From NCBI GenBank assembly GCA_002483285.1, contig DLHP01000016.1, positions 17,480 to 81,479 on the forward strand: DNA of 64,000 nt, written 5' to 3'. Below the pieces are notes generated by a model. It saw only the letters and a program-made list of their open reading frames with translations, had not been told where the DNA came from and ran no database searches. Origin of the DNA: Flavobacterium sp. UBA7665 (GTDB lineage: Bacteria > Bacteroidota > Bacteroidia > Flavobacteriales > Flavobacteriaceae). This document shows, one piece after another, positions 1-10,021 of the stretch (positions are counted from its first letter, which is position 1; every line of letters starts with the position of its first letter). A program made the position numbers and the translations under genes.

Positions 1-3000
1 CCGGTAACAATATCCAATGGTACCTTTCACCCAGTAACGGGTCGCCTTTGCTTTCAACTACAGTGTTGACCGATAATACTTTCTATTATGCGAGCCAAAC
101 CAATCCCGACACCGGTTGTGAAACCTCCCGACGTCCGGTTTTGGTGACCGTTGGAGTGGTTCCGGTGCCTACCGGAGATCCGATACAAAGTTTCTGTAAT
201 CTCCCAGGTAATCCGCCAACGCTAAATGATGTGGTGGTTAGTGGCGATAACAATTGGTACGCGACGGCTTCGTCGGCAGTTCCGATTCCGCTGTCTACAC
301 CGTTGGTTAATGGGCAGAGTTATTTTGCAACCACCGTAGATCCGCCATGCGAAAGTTCAACACGATTTGAAGTACAGGTAGTGCTGGTTCAACCCAATAA
401 CGCCGGAACCAACGGAAATCGTAGTATTTGTGTCAACGAATTAACCACCACACCGCCTTTTAACCTATTTGCACTTTTAGGAGGTACGCCCGATAATACG
501 GGAACCTGGACTGGTCCTTTGACCACATCGAACGGCTTTCAGGGAACGGTAAATGTCTCAACCTTAACTTTGGCGGGCAGCCCATATACTTTTACGTATA
601 CCGTTTCGTCTGCTTTGTGTGCAACGGCCACTTCAACGGTTACCATTACGGTGTTACCGGTACCTGTGGTAAGCATCGCTGCCAATACGACCATCTGTTC
701 GGGGAACAGTGCCACGGTAACATTTACGGGTACGCCCAACGCTACGGTTACCTATAATATTAATGGTGGCGCGAGCCAGACCATCAACCTCAATGGTACG
801 GGAACCGCGACGGTTACCAACACTTATAACGCGACGACGACATTCAATCTGGTTAGCGTGGCATCGGCCAGTACGCCAAGTTGTACGCAGACGCAGAGTG
901 GCAGTGTTACTATTAATGTATTGCCTCAACCAACAGTCACCTTGTCGCCCGCCATTACGGTTTGCCCGAACGGATCGGCAACGGTAACCTTTACCGGAAC
1001 GCCAAATGCGACCATTACTTATACGGTCAACGGTGGCCCCAACCAAACCATTGTACTCAATGCCGCCGGGACAGCAACCATCACCAGTAATTATACCGCT
1101 ACTACTACTTATACTTTAGTGGGCGCTGCTTCGGCGACCACGCCGGTTTGTACGAACGCCCAAACGGGTTCTATGGTGGTTACGGTAAGGCCATTGCCTA
1201 CGGTTGCCATTTCTGGAACGGCCAATATTTGCCCAAATGGATCAGCGACGATTACCTTCACCGGGACACCCAACGCGATTGTAACTTACACCGTCAACGG
1301 TGGTCCCAACCAAACCATCAATCTCAATGCGGCTGGTACGGCAACCATCAACAATACGTTTACTGCGACAACGGTTTATACCTTGGTGAGTGTGGTGACT
1401 TCCGGCTTGCCGGCTTGTAGCCAACCGCAAACGGGCGCGGCTACCATCACTGTGATTCCGCCTCCAACAGCTACAATTGCGGCCAACAATACCATTTGTT
1501 CAGGATCGAGTGCGACGGTTACTTTTACCGGGACACCCAATGCCACCGTTACCTATAATATAAATGGTGGTGCAAGCCAGACGATTGTACTCAATGCCGC
1601 CGGAACCGCAACGATTACCAATACTTATACTGCGACTACGGTCTTCAACCTTGTAAGCGTCGCTTCATCAGGAACACCGAGTTGTACGCAAACATTGACT
1701 GGAAATATCACCATAACCGTTCGTCCATTGCCAACGGCAACCGCATCGGGCAACACCACGATTTGTCCCAATGCATCGGCAACCGTTACCTTTACCGGAA
1801 CACCTAATGCCATTGTCACTTACACGGTCAATGGCGGTCCGAGCCAAACCATTACAGTCAATGCCGCCGGAACAGCGACCATTACCAATACCTATACGAC
1901 TACCACCGTTTACACTATCGTTAGTGCCGCGACCGGAGGAACGCCCAATTGTTCGCAACCGCAAACCGGCACAGTGACCGTAACGGTAACGCCTTTGCCT
2001 ACGGTGACTATTTCTGGAACCGCCAATGTTTGCCCCAACGGCGCAGCAACCATTACTTTTACAGGCACGCCAAACGCTACAGTTACTTATACAGTCAACG
2101 GTGGCCCGAACCAGACGATTGTCCTGAATGCTAGTGGTATAGCGACGATTACCGGAAATTACACCGCCACAACAGTTTTTACTTTAGTAAGCATCGCCAC
2201 TTCGGGTACGCCAAGCTGCAGCCAGCCGCAAACCGGAAGTGCCACTATAACCGTAACGCCACTACCCACTGCAACGATTGCTTCGAGCAGTACGATTTGT
2301 ATCGGTGCGACAGCGACGGTTACTTTTACCGGAACGCCTAATGCCATCGTCACTTATTCTGCCAACGGCGGACCCAACCAAACCATTACACTTAACGCTG
2401 CGGGAACTGCGACGATCACCAGTACGTTTTCGGCTACAACGGTTTATACCTTGGTGAGTGTTGCGACATCGGGTACACCCAGTTGTAGCCAACCGGTAAC
2501 AGGAACCATCACCATCACCGTTGTACCACCTCCAACAGCAACCATCGCTGCCAATGCCAATATTTGCTCGGGCGGAAGTGCCACCGTAACCTTTACCGGA
2601 ACACCAAACGCCACCGTAACCTACACGATCAACGGCGGCGCCAACCAAACCATCGTTCTCGATGCTGCCGGAAACGCAACGGTTACCAATACCTACACCG
2701 CAACCACGACTTTCAACCTGGTTAGCGTTGCGAGCACCGGGACACCAGGATGTAGCCAACCAGCCACAGGAACGGTGACCATTACCGTAATTCCTCCACC
2801 AACGGTTACGATTGCTGCCAATACCACCATCTGTTCGGGACAAAGCGCAACGGTTACCTTTACAGGAACACCGAATGCTACGGTTACCTATAACATTAAT
2901 GGCGGAGCCAACCAAACTATTGTGCTCAACGCCGCCGGAACCGCGACGATCAACAATACTTACACTGCTAATACGACCATCAACTTAGTCAGTGTCGCTA

Positions 3001-6000
3001 CGTCGGGCACGCCGAGCTGTAGCCAACCGGCAACCGGAAGTGTTACCATCACCGTATTGCCACTACCTGTTGCTGCGATGGCATCGACAACCACAACAAT
3101 CTGTTCGGGAACTACTGGCACCGTAACCTTTACCGGAACGCCCAACGCCATTGTAACGTATACCATCAACGGTGGTCCGAGCCAGACCATTACATTGAAT
3201 GCTGCCGGAACCGCAACTTTGACCAATACCTACACCGCCACAGCCATTTTTGATCTTGTAAGCGTGGCCACAACGGGAACGCCGGGTTGCAGCCAACCAC
3301 AAACGGGAACGGTTACCATTACCGTCGTACCGCCGCCGACAGTTACGGCCGTGTCGAGTGCCACTACGATTTGTTCTGGTGGTAGCGCCACAGTTACTTT
3401 TACCGGAACACCAAACGCCACAGTCACTTATACGGTAAATAGCGGACCAAGCCAAACGATTGTACTCGATGCTACAGGAACCGCAACAATCACCAACACC
3501 TACACGACGACTACTGTTTTCACAATTACAGGTATAGCCACTGCGGGAATACCAAGCTGTACACAACCGCAAAACACGACCGTTACTATCAACGTAACGC
3601 CTTTGCCTACGGCGACAGTTGGGCCCGACAGTAATATCTGCACAGGACAAAGTGCTACGGTTAATTTTACCGGAACGCCAAATGCTACCGTCATCTACAC
3701 CATCAATGGTGGCCCAAACCAAACCATTGTCCTTGACGCTTCAGGTACCGCGACGCTAACCAATACCTATACTGCCGATACAGTCATTAACTTAGTTAGT
3801 GTAACCACTTCGGGTACGCCAAGTTGTAGCCAACCGTTAACAGGAGGCGCTGTCATTACCGTATTGCCGGTGCCAGTGGCTTCGATCTCGGGAGATACAT
3901 TGCTTTGCTCGGGAGAAAGTGCCACGGTTACTTTTACCGGAACGCCAAATGCAACAATCACTTACACGGTAAACAATGGCCCTGACCAAACAATCGTTTT
4001 AGATGCAAGCGGTCAAGCCGAAATCACTGCCGATTTTACCACAACTACCGTATTCACATTAATTAGTGTTACTTCTCCCGGCACACCAGCTTGTGTACAA
4101 CCGGTAACCGGATCTGTGACGATTGAAATCGTTCCTTTACCGACTGTAGCTATCACTTCGGATGTAACGATTTGCTCCGGAGACAGCGCCACGGTTACTT
4201 TTACAGGAAGCCCTGATGCCCAGGTAACTTACAATATCGATGGAGGAGACGACCAAATCATCGTACTCGATGCTACCGGAACGGCCACCGTCACCAACAC
4301 CTATACGGCCACCACAGTCTTCAATCTAACCTACATCACATTAACGGGAACACCAAGTTGTAACCAGGATGTAACCGGTACAGTCACCATTACGGTCGAG
4401 CCGATTCCAACCGTGACGATATCGGGCGACGCAACGGTTTGCTCTGGAGACGATGCCACCATCACTTTTACCGGAACGCCAAACGCCACGGTAACTTACA
4501 CCCTCAATGGCAATACCAACACCGTTACGTTGGATGCGTCTGGGAATGCCACCATCACAAATCCTTTCACCGTTGACAGCACTTTCAACCTGGTTAGTAT
4601 TACCACCGCGGGAGCTCCTGGTTGTACGCAACCGGCAACTGGCACCGTAACCATTACAGTGGCACCGTTGCCTACCGTTTCGGTCATAGCCAATACGAAT
4701 GTTTGCGTTGGGCAAGCGTCCACAATCACGTTCAACGGAACGCCAAACGCCACGGTTACTTACAACATCAACAACATCGGAGACCAAACCGTAGTGCTCG
4801 ATGCCGCCGGAACAGCGACCATCACCAACACGTTTACTGCGAATGCGACCATTGTATTGGTCAGCATCCAATCTCCGGGAACGCCGTCGTGCACAAGCCC
4901 GCTTACCGATGTAATCAACATCACAGTCAACCCATTGCCTACGGTGACCATTACCGCTTTGAACACCACGATTTGTTCGGGTTCTATTGCTGGAGTTCGA
5001 TTCACCGGAACCCCAAATACGATTGTAACTTACACGTCGAACGGCAACACGCAAACCATCGCCATCGGGCCATCGGGTATCGCGACTTTGAGCACTGCAT
5101 ATACAGCAACTACGGTCATCAACCTGGTCAGCATTGCCTTGGCTAACCCGCCAAGTTGTAGCCAACCGCAAACCGGAACCGTGACCATCACCGTCACCCA
5201 ACCGCCCAATGCCGGAAGCAACGCAGTATTGCCATTGTGTGGTAACAGTGCGCCGCAAGACTTATTTTTACTATTAGGCCCAACCGCACAAACCGGCGGA
5301 ACCTGGACACCGGCACTGGCCAGTGGTACCGGCGTTTTTAATCCTGCTGTGGATACTGCGGGCACTTACATTTATACAGTGGTTGGTACGCCACCTTGTA
5401 TCAACGACACCGCTTCGGCGAGTGTAACCGTAACCCCGCAAACCGATGCTGGAACCGATGGTGTGGCGAGTTTGTGTTCAAACACCGATCCTATAGACCT
5501 TTTCACTTTCCTTGGCGGAACCCCGCAACCTGGCGGAACCTGGTCACCAGGCTTGCCAAGCGGTACGGGTGTGTTGAATCCTGGTGTAGATGCTGCAGGC
5601 GTTTATACTTACACCGTAACGGGAGTCGCACCTTGTGTGGATGATTCGTCAACGGTTACCGTTTCGATTACACCTGGTCCAGACGCAGGAACCTCAGGAA
5701 CCCTCTCGCTCTGCGCGAACAGTGCCGCTCAGGATTTATTTGCAAGCCTTGGCGGAACTCCACAAGTAGGAGGGACCTGGACGCCAACGCTCACCAGCGG
5801 TACCGGCGTTTTTGATCCGGCGGTTGATCCTGCAGGCGTTTATACTTACACCTTTAGCGGCAACCAACCTTGCGATGACGATACGGCAACTGTTACGGTG
5901 ACGGTCAACCCGATTCCGAATGCAGGAGTCGATGGTACCGCGATCTATTGCAGCAACTATACACCATCCGACCTGATTGTCTTTTTGGGTGCTACGGCAC

Positions 6001-9000
6001 AACCCGGCGGAACCTGGATACCAGCTTTAGCAAGTGGTACCGGTGTTTTCAATCCACTCGTGGACGCGGCTGGTACTTATACGTATACCGTTGGCGGCGG
6101 ACTATGTTCGACCGATACGGCTGAGGTTGTAGTTACCGTTTTCCAGTCGCCGAATGCAGGCGGTTTGGGTGCTACCTTGCTCATCAACAGTTGTGTCACG
6201 ACCAGCTCGGTGGATTTGTTTACCGGACTCAACGGCACACAAGGTATCGGTACCTGGAATGACGATGACGGCACCGGAGCTTTGACCGACAATATATTCG
6301 ACCCAACAATCGCCGGTGCAGGCACCTATCATTTCACGTATACGGTCAGCGGCGGAATTTCGCCTTGCGTGAGCGATTCGGCGACAGTGACGGTAGTTGT
6401 AGATCCGACTCCAAACTCAGGGACTTTCGCTGGAATACAAAGCATCTGTACTTCGGTAGGTACTTTCGATTTAACGACTTTACTTACAGGAAACCAGCCC
6501 AACGGGGTTTGGACCGACAGCAATAATGTAGTGGTGACCAGTCCAATCGATGTGTCGACGCTGGCCGCCGGAACCTACGATTATAATTATACCATTACTA
6601 ACGGTTGCGGCACCGATACAGAAACCGTACAGTTGACGATTCTCCCGAATCCAGTATTGAACCTGCCCGATGTGACCGTGGCATCGCCAATCTGTGTCGG
6701 ACAAAACGCAGTCGTTTCGTTTGCCAACATGACCGATGGCAGCTACACTTTGACCTACGATTTGTCGGTAAGCAATGTACTGCAAGGACAAACCGTGAAC
6801 CTAACCATTGTAGGCGGCGCCGGAAGTTTCGATATCCCTGCAGCGAGCATTCCCAATACAGGAATCACAACAGTTACCTTCCTCAACATCGCCAGCGCGA
6901 CGACTTCGTGCGCTACGGTGATTGCCGATGTAAGCGCGAATTTCACAATCAACCCCAACGCCGATTTGGTCGATGCCAACCTGAGTATTGCCGCGGCTTG
7001 CGTCGGAAGTGATGCCGTGGTAACCATTTCTGGAGCCACCGGATTGCCTGATGGCGATTACACTTTCGATTACAGCATCCCAACCGCAACGCCGCCAACG
7101 GCTACAACCGCAACGGTTACGATTGCTTCGGGTGCGGGACAATTCAACATCCCATCGGCTTCGATTGCAACAGCCGGGAATTATACGTTGACGATTACCG
7201 TCATTACCAGCCTGACCTCGGGTTGCAACAATACGAGTGAAAATGCGACGGCGAACTTTACGGTGAACCCGGCTTCGGATTTGGTAGACGCCAATCTGAG
7301 TATCGCCACAGCTTGTGTGGGAAGTGATGCGGTTGTGACCATTGCTGGCGCTACTGGCTTGGCCGACGGGGATTATACTTTCGACTACAGCATTCCAACC
7401 GCAACACCACCAACCGCTACAACGGGAACGGTTACTATCGCTTCGGGTGCGGGACAATTCAACATTCCATCGGCTTCGATTGCAACAGCCGGGAATTATA
7501 CGATGACCATTACCGCCATTACCAGCGTGTCTTCGGGTTGCAACAACGCGAGTGAAAATGCGACGGCAAACTTTACGGTAAACCCAACTTCGGATTTGGT
7601 GGATGCGAACCTGACGATTGCCAACCTTTGTCAGGGAAGCGATGCGATTGTACTGATTTCGGGCGCGACCGGATTGACAGATGGTGACTACACTTTCGAT
7701 TACAATATTCCAACAGCGACACCTCCAACAGCGACAACTGGAACGATCACCATCGCTGGCGGCGTAGGGCAGTTCAATATTCCGTCGGCATCGATTGCAA
7801 CGGCAGGAAATTATACCTTGACCATCACTGCCATCACGAGCCTTTCGGGAAGTTGTAATAATACGAGCGAAAATGCGACGGCGAACTTTACAGTGAACGC
7901 GACTTCGGATTTGGTGGATGCCAACCTGAGCATCGCCAACGTTTGTTCGGGAACCGACGCTACGGTATTGATTTCGGGCGCCACCGGTTTGCCTGATGGC
8001 AATTATACTTTCGACTACAGCATCCCGACCGCAACCCCGACAACGGGAACGACCGGAACGGTTGCGATAGTATCGGGTGCAGGACAATTCAATGTTCCGG
8101 CTGCAGCGGTTAGTCTAGCGGGCAATTATACGATGACCATTACTGCGATTACAAGCTCCGCTTCTGGCTGTAACAATACCAGTGAAAACGCGAGTACGAG
8201 CTTTACGATCCTCGCGCTTCCGGACGTGACCGGAGCCACCTTGAATGTGGTGGATTCCTGTCTCGGATTCGCAAATATCGTGGGTATCTCTGGTGCGACC
8301 AGCCTTACCGACGGCAACTACGACATCGACTATACGTTAACCGGAGCGAATACGGCGACGACAACCGTAAATGTTACTTTCACCGGCGGCAATGCGAGTT
8401 TTACGATTCCCGCAACCGATTTGTTGAATTTGGGAAGCGTTACTTTGACCGTTAGCCAAATTACTGGCGCGGCCAACCCTTGCGGTTCTACTGGTGCGGG
8501 CTTTACCACTTCGTTCGACGTTTCTCAGCCCGACGATGCGGTGCTCAATGACAAAGGCAATGAGTTCTGTGCTACCGACAATCCAAGGATCAGCAACCTT
8601 TCGGCAAATATTTCAGGAAACGATACGGTGGTTTGGTACGATGCGGCAAGCGGCGGAAATGCCTATGACAACAACGATTTACTCGTGGACGGAACGACCT
8701 ATTACGCGGTAATGCAAAACGCTGCCGGTTGTGAAAGCGCCACGCGTTTGCCGGTGACTGTAGATTTGACCAAATGCAACGACATCGTGATTCCCGATGG
8801 TTTCTCACCAAATGGTGATGGTGTCAACGAGGATTTCTTCATCAGGAATCTAATCGAGAAATACCCGAATTTCAAACTGGAAATCTACAACCGCTATGGC
8901 AACATCGTTTACAAAGGCAACCGCTTTACACCCAACTGGGACGGAACCACCAACGAAGGCGGCCTCAAACTAGGCAATTCACTGCTGCCCACCGGCGTGT

Positions 9001-9071
9001 ATTTCTATATACTTGAATTCAACGACGGCGTACGCGATCCCAAACAAGGCAGGGTCTATTTAAATAGATAA
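1..9071 (+). CDS. Giant repeat-built T9SS cargo protein with type B (CHU_C) C-terminal domain, 5' partial
   Basis: The frame is open from base 3 and the first possible start (TTG at 48) lies inside a domain, so the gene begins before the window; over 3020 residues are visible. After Ig-like segments and one copy of family B, the protein consists of three repeat families: 17 units of about 89 residues, 6 of about 80 and 6 of about 105. The end (8781-9068) is a gliding-motility-associated C-terminal domain, starting IVIPDGFSPNGDGVNEDFF and containing NRYGNIVYKG, WDG and PTGVYFY. In Bacteroidota this type B domain directs export through T9SS and attachment to the cell surface. The PorP/SprF-like gene starts 3 bases later, the usual partner arrangement. 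An adhesin or surface-fibre role is inferred from architecture. SprB-like proteins are the nearest functional analogy, but I cannot show orthology. Confidence 0.93.
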   Translation, partial: GNNIQWYLSPSNGSPLLSTTVLTDNTFYYASQTNPDTGCETSRRPVLVTVGVVPVPTGDPIQSFCNLPGNPPTLNDVVVSGDNNWYATASSAVPIPLSTPLVNGQSYFATTVDPPCESSTRFEVQVVLVQPNNAGTNGNRSICVNELTTTPPFNLFALLGGTPDNTGTWTGPLTTSNGFQGTVNVSTLTLAGSPYTFTYTVSSALCATATSTVTITVLPVPVVSIAANTTICSGNSATVTFTGTPNATVTYNINGGASQTINLNGTGTATVTNTYNATTTFNLVSVASASTPSCTQTQSGSVTINVLPQPTVTLSPAITVCPNGSATVTFTGTPNATITYTVNGGPNQTIVLNAAGTATITSNYTATTTYTLVGAASATTPVCTNAQTGSMVVTVRPLPTVAISGTANICPNGSATITFTGTPNAIVTYTVNGGPNQTINLNAAGTATINNTFTATTVYTLVSVVTSGLPACSQPQTGAATITVIPPPTATIAANNTICSGSSATVTFTGTPNATVTYNINGGASQTIVLNAAGTATITNTYTATTVFNLVSVASSGTPSCTQTLTGNITITVRPLPTATASGNTTICPNASATVTFTGTPNAIVTYTVNGGPSQTITVNAAGTATITNTYTTTTVYTIVSAATGGTPNCSQPQTGTVTVTVTPLPTVTISGTANVCPNGAATITFTGTPNATVTYTVNGGPNQTIVLNASGIATITGNYTATTVFTLVSIATSGTPSCSQPQTGSATITVTPLPTATIASSSTICIGATATVTFTGTPNAIVTYSANGGPNQTITLNAAGTATITSTFSATTVYTLVSVATSGTPSCSQPVTGTITITVVPPPTATIAANANICSGGSATVTFTGTPNATVTYTINGGANQTIVLDAAGNATVTNTYTATTTFNLVSVASTGTPGCSQPATGTVTITVIPPPTVTIAANTTICSGQSATVTFTGTPNATVTYNINGGANQTIVLNAAGTATINNTYTANTTINLVSVATSGTPSCSQPATGSVTITVLPLPVAAMASTTTTICSGTTGTVTFTGTPNAIVTYTINGGPSQTITLNAAGTATLTNTYTATAIFDLVSVATTGTPGCSQPQTGTVTITVVPPPTVTAVSSATTICSGGSATVTFTGTPNATVTYTVNSGPSQTIVLDATGTATITNTYTTTTVFTITGIATAGIPSCTQPQNTTVTINVTPLPTATVGPDSNICTGQSATVNFTGTPNATVIYTINGGPNQTIVLDASGTATLTNTYTADTVINLVSVTTSGTPSCSQPLTGGAVITVLPVPVASISGDTLLCSGESATVTFTGTPNATITYTVNNGPDQTIVLDASGQAEITADFTTTTVFTLISVTSPGTPACVQPVTGSVTIEIVPLPTVAITSDVTICSGDSATVTFTGSPDAQVTYNIDGGDDQIIVLDATGTATVTNTYTATTVFNLTYITLTGTPSCNQDVTGTVTITVEPIPTVTISGDATVCSGDDATITFTGTPNATVTYTLNGNTNTVTLDASGNATITNPFTVDSTFNLVSITTAGAPGCTQPATGTVTITVAPLPTVSVIANTNVCVGQASTITFNGTPNATVTYNINNIGDQTVVLDAAGTATITNTFTANATIVLVSIQSPGTPSCTSPLTDVINITVNPLPTVTITALNTTICSGSIAGVRFTGTPNTIVTYTSNGNTQTIAIGPSGIATLSTAYTATTVINLVSIALANPPSCSQPQTGTVTITVTQPPNAGSNAVLPLCGNSAPQDLFLLLGPTAQTGGTWTPALASGTGVFNPAVDTAGTYIYTVVGTPPCINDTASASVTVTPQTDAGTDGVASLCSNTDPIDLFTFLGGTPQPGGTWSPGLPSGTGVLNPGVDAAGVYTYTVTGVAPCVDDSSTVTVSITPGPDAGTSGTLSLCANSAAQDLFASLGGTPQVGGTWTPTLTSGTGVFDPAVDPAGVYTYTFSGNQPCDDDTATVTVTVNPIPNAGVDGTAIYCSNYTPSDLIVFLGATAQPGGTWIPALASGTGVFNPLVDAAGTYTYTVGGGLCSTDTAEVVVTVFQSPNAGGLGATLLINSCVTTSSVDLFTGLNGTQGIGTWNDDDGTGALTDNIFDPTIAGAGTYHFTYTVSGGISPCVSDSATVTVVVDPTPNSGTFAGIQSICTSVGTFDLTTLLTGNQPNGVWTDSNNVVVTSPIDVSTLAAGTYDYNYTITNGCGTDTETVQLTILPNPVLNLPDVTVASPICVGQNAVVSFANMTDGSYTLTYDLSVSNVLQGQTVNLTIVGGAGSFDIPAASIPNTGITTVTFLNIASATTSCATVIADVSANFTINPNADLVDANLSIAAACVGSDAVVTISGATGLPDGDYTFDYSIPTATPPTATTATVTIASGAGQFNIPSASIATAGNYTLTITVITSLTSGCNNTSENATANFTVNPASDLVDANLSIATACVGSDAVVTIAGATGLADGDYTFDYSIPTATPPTATTGTVTIASGAGQFNIPSASIATAGNYTMTITAITSVSSGCNNASENATANFTVNPTSDLVDANLTIANLCQGSDAIVLISGATGLTDGDYTFDYNIPTATPPTATTGTITIAGGVGQFNIPSASIATAGNYTLTITAITSLSGSCNNTSENATANFTVNATSDLVDANLSIANVCSGTDATVLISGATGLPDGNYTFDYSIPTATPTTGTTGTVAIVSGAGQFNVPAAAVSLAGNYTMTITAITSSASGCNNTSENASTSFTILALPDVTGATLNVVDSCLGFANIVGISGATSLTDGNYDIDYTLTGANTATTTVNVTFTGGNASFTIPATDLLNLGSVTLTVSQITGAANPCGSTGAGFTTSFDVSQPDDAVLNDKGNEFCATDNPRISNLSANISGNDTVVWYDAASGGNAYDNNDLLVDGTTYYAVMQNAAGCESATRLPVTVDLTKCNDIVIPDGFSPNGDGVNEDFFIRNLIEKYPNFKLEIYNRYGNIVYKGNRFTPNWDGTTNEGGLKLGNSLLPTGVYFYILEFNDGVRDPKQGRVYLNR
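660..5204 (+). repeat. Array A: 17 in-frame repeats of about 267 bp
   Basis: Seventeen tandem units of about 89 residues lie inside the giant gene. Each follows the pattern PTVTIA..TICSGxSATVTF, FTGTPNATVTY, a NGG.xQTI stretch, AAGTATITNTY, a LVSVATSGTPSCSQP segment and TVTITVxP. Two cysteines per unit are nearly invariant and could form a disulphide in an Ig-like beta-sandwich. Units near the 3' end (13-17) have drifted more than units 3-11. Confidence 0.95.
5205..6644 (+). repeat. Array B: 6 in-frame repeats of about 240 bp
   Basis: Six units of about 80 residues begin with P(N/D)AG, then a single Cys, then DLF..LGGTPQ.GGTW, SGTGVF.P.VD.AG.YTYTV and a second Cys. The first four are close to each other and the last two are divergent. 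One isolated unit of the same family lies upstream of array A (about 400-659), so the two families are interleaved. Confidence 0.9.
6645..8528 (+). repeat. Array C: 6 in-frame repeats of about 314 bp, the middle four nearly identical
   Basis: Six units of about 105 residues are present. The four central ones (6960-8216) share long identical stretches such as SDLVDANLSIA, GDYTFDYSIPTATPPTA, GAGQFNIPSASIATAGNYT and CNNTSENATANFTVN. The first and last units are divergent. High similarity at the DNA level suggests recent duplication or ongoing homogenisation. Confidence 0.92.
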
Positions 9072-9074
9072 AAA

Positions 9075-10019
9075 ATGAAACAAAGCACTATAAAATATAT
9101 CGTTTTGGTCGGGATTTTCCTGATAACGACACTGGCGAAAGCCCAGCAGGATCCGCAGTTTACCCATTATATGTACAATATGAGTGTGGTTAATCCGGGT
9201 TATGCCACCGACGCCGAGGGCGTACTCAACCTCGGCGGTTTGTACCGCACCCAATGGGTTGGAGCGGTAGGTGCACCAAAAACAGCGACCGTATTTGCGC
9301 ATTATCCGCTAGGGAAAAGGGTAGAGGCAGGCATTTCGTTTGTCAATGATGATATTGGCGACGTGGTGCAGGAAAATAATATTTATGCGGATATCGCCTA
9401 CGTTATTCCGGTTTCTGATAATGCTAAATTGTCGCTGGGCGTGAAGGCTGGGATTACTTTGTTCGATGTCAATTTCAACGGCTTTGTTTATTCGGATCCG
9501 ACGGTGGACAACTCTTTCGTCAATACAAGCAGTTCGATGCCTAATGTGGGTGCGGGTGCCTTTTACTTTGGCGAGAACTATTACCTCGGATTTTCTGTCC
9601 CAAATTTGCTTACCACCAAACACATCGAGCGCAAAGACGGCATCCAATCGGCATCGGTAGAAACGCTGCATTATTTCCTTACCGGAGGTTATGTTTTTGA
9701 CCTCAGTGAAAGCGTCAGGTTCAAACCCGCATTCATGGCCAAGGCGGCTTCGGGCACGCCATTGTCTATGGATTTGACCGCAAACTTCCTGATCAACAAC
9801 CGTTTTGAGCTTGGTGCAGGTTACCGTTGGGACGATTCTGTAGCCGGCCTCGTGAACTTCTACATCACACCCACTTTGCGTTTGGGGTATTCGTATGATT
9901 ACACTTTGAGTAACCTGGGCAGTTACAATTCGGGCACGCATGAAGTGTTTTTATTGTTTGATTTAGACTTCTCTAACCTTTCGTCGAAAGGCTACGACAA
10001 ATCCCCAAGATTCTTCTAA
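9075..10019 (+). CDS. PorP/SprF family type IX secretion membrane protein
   Basis: This 314-residue protein has a signal peptide (MKQSTIKYIVLVGIFLITTL, then AKA-QQ) followed by QDPQFTHYMYNMSVVNPGYA, the hallmark start of the PorP/SprF family. The rest is rich in alternating beta strands, as expected for an outer-membrane barrel. Members of this family are known to be needed for export or surface anchoring of a cognate type B (CHU_C) cargo, as SprF is for SprB. The gene starts 3 bases after the giant cargo gene and ends 2 bases before the OmpA gene, so the three are almost certainly one transcription unit and this is the dedicated partner of that cargo. The exact specificity is inference. Confidence 0.93.
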   Translation: MKQSTIKYIVLVGIFLITTLAKAQQDPQFTHYMYNMSVVNPGYATDAEGVLNLGGLYRTQWVGAVGAPKTATVFAHYPLGKRVEAGISFVNDDIGDVVQENNIYADIAYVIPVSDNAKLSLGVKAGITLFDVNFNGFVYSDPTVDNSFVNTSSSMPNVGAGAFYFGENYYLGFSVPNLLTTKHIERKDGIQSASVETLHYFLTGGYVFDLSESVRFKPAFMAKAASGTPLSMDLTANFLINNRFELGAGYRWDDSVAGLVNFYITPTLRLGYSYDYTLSNLGSYNSGTHEVFLLFDLDFSNLSSKGYDKSPRFF

Positions 10020-10021
10020 CA

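Noticed and set aside
660..5204. Regular repeats that could suggest a CRISPR array
   Set aside because: The units are 267 bp, in frame and coding; there are no short identical repeats with unique spacers and no cas genes.
654..5258. Many open frames of 60-305 codons on the minus strand and in other plus frames
   Set aside because: They recur with the 267-bp period of array A and are shadows of the repeats, not separate genes.
6801..8087. 428-codon minus-strand open frame across the giant repeat gene
   Set aside because: It is antisense to array C; repeated Thr/Ala-rich codons of the real frame rarely give stops on the other strand. The product is an Arg/Ser/Cys-rich repeat with no domain.
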